Of a DNA stretch of 5,498 nucleotides, positions 5,390-5,498 are shown one piece after another; within the stretch, counting starts at the first letter, position 1, and each line of letters starts with the position of its first letter. Position numbers and translations under genes: made by a program. The DNA lies in the NCBI GenBank assembly GCA_900320235.1, contig ONRO01000363.1, positions 1 through 5,498 of the forward strand. The letters are read 5' to 3'. This DNA is from an uncultured Eubacteriales bacterium. GTDB taxonomy: Bacteria > Bacillota > Clostridia > Oscillospirales > Acutalibacteraceae. Below the pieces are notes generated by a model. The model did no database searches, had not been told where the DNA came from, and saw nothing but the letters and a program-made list of their open reading frames with translations.

Positions 5390-5498
5390 GCGTTCCCTTA
5401 CGGAAACGCGTCAAAAGAAAGGAACCACAAGAGGAAGGGCTTTGCCCCTCCTCTTAAGGTCCCTCTCTTTTGAAATCTCTCCTCCTTAACTCTACCCC
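5390..5498 (-). ncRNA. Candidate structured minus-strand RNA or palindromic repeat, continuing past the window
   Basis: Hairpin A pairs 5411-5426 with 5458-5473, then, across a small internal loop, 5429-5440 with 5444-5455, closed by a three-base loop. Of 28 positions, 25 are Watson-Crick. The other three (5419/5465, 5423/5461, 5436/5448) are A-C on the plus strand and so U-G on the minus strand. Hairpin B pairs 5390-5397 with 5402-5409. Its single imperfect pair (5395/5404) is also C-A on plus and G-U on minus, and its minus-strand loop is GUAA, a GNRA tetraloop. The shared strand bias supports a minus-strand RNA. A short frame on that strand runs in from the edge to a stop inside hairpin B, but it has no start codon here and looks incidental. 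No known RNA family is recognised, and a dispersed palindromic element is an alternative. Confidence 0.4.

Noticed and set aside
5397..5497. Minus-strand frame entering from the right edge
   Set aside because: About 33 codons without a start codon in the window; it mostly reads the arms of hairpin A and stops in hairpin B.
1..5498. Defence system, CRISPR array or mobile element
   Set aside because: No array-like direct repeats, no transposase, integrase or recognised defence motif. RmuC alone is a widespread housekeeping-type gene.

Overview
The window looks like a chromosomal stretch from a Gram-positive anaerobe of the class Clostridia, with Ruminococcus or a near relative in the Oscillospiraceae as best guess. 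This is inference: moderately AT-rich DNA, strong AGGAGG-type ribosome binding sites, GTG and TTG starts, a lipobox lipoprotein with a Ser/Glu/Lys-rich linker, and consensus sigma-A promoters. No gene here fixes the genus.

Layout. The left half (82-1789) holds two genes on the minus strand, probably one operon. A 222-residue cytoplasmic protein with two widely spaced CxxC pairs (1121-1789, TTG start) is followed 73 bases later by a 321-residue lipoprotein (82-1047, GTG start). The 532-base divergent region (1790-2321) carries a promoter for each direction. The minus-strand leader contains mutually exclusive hairpins and an 8-codon open frame. The plus-strand promoter is nearly perfect and gives an unusually long leader of about 287 bases. 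The right half (2322-5140) holds two plus-strand genes: a 392-residue cytoplasmic protein with a repeat pattern like a seven-bladed beta-propeller, and rmuC, a membrane-anchored coiled-coil protein with a nuclease-like domain. A strong intrinsic terminator lies directly before the rmuC ribosome binding site. The last 358 bases (5141-5498) have no convincing gene but are full of inverted repeats.

Only rmuC is confidently named. The other three proteins are unrecognised and described by what can be seen.

The best candidate for something undescribed is at the right edge. Two neighbouring hairpins (5411-5473 and 5390-5409) contain four A-C mismatches when read on the plus strand. All four become G-U wobbles on the minus strand, and the second hairpin then gains a GNRA tetraloop. 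A third inverted repeat followed by a run of eight U comes next in the same direction. This points to a structured minus-strand RNA, or a repeat family derived from one, entering from beyond the window. I see no CRISPR array, tRNA, rRNA, transposase or defence system.
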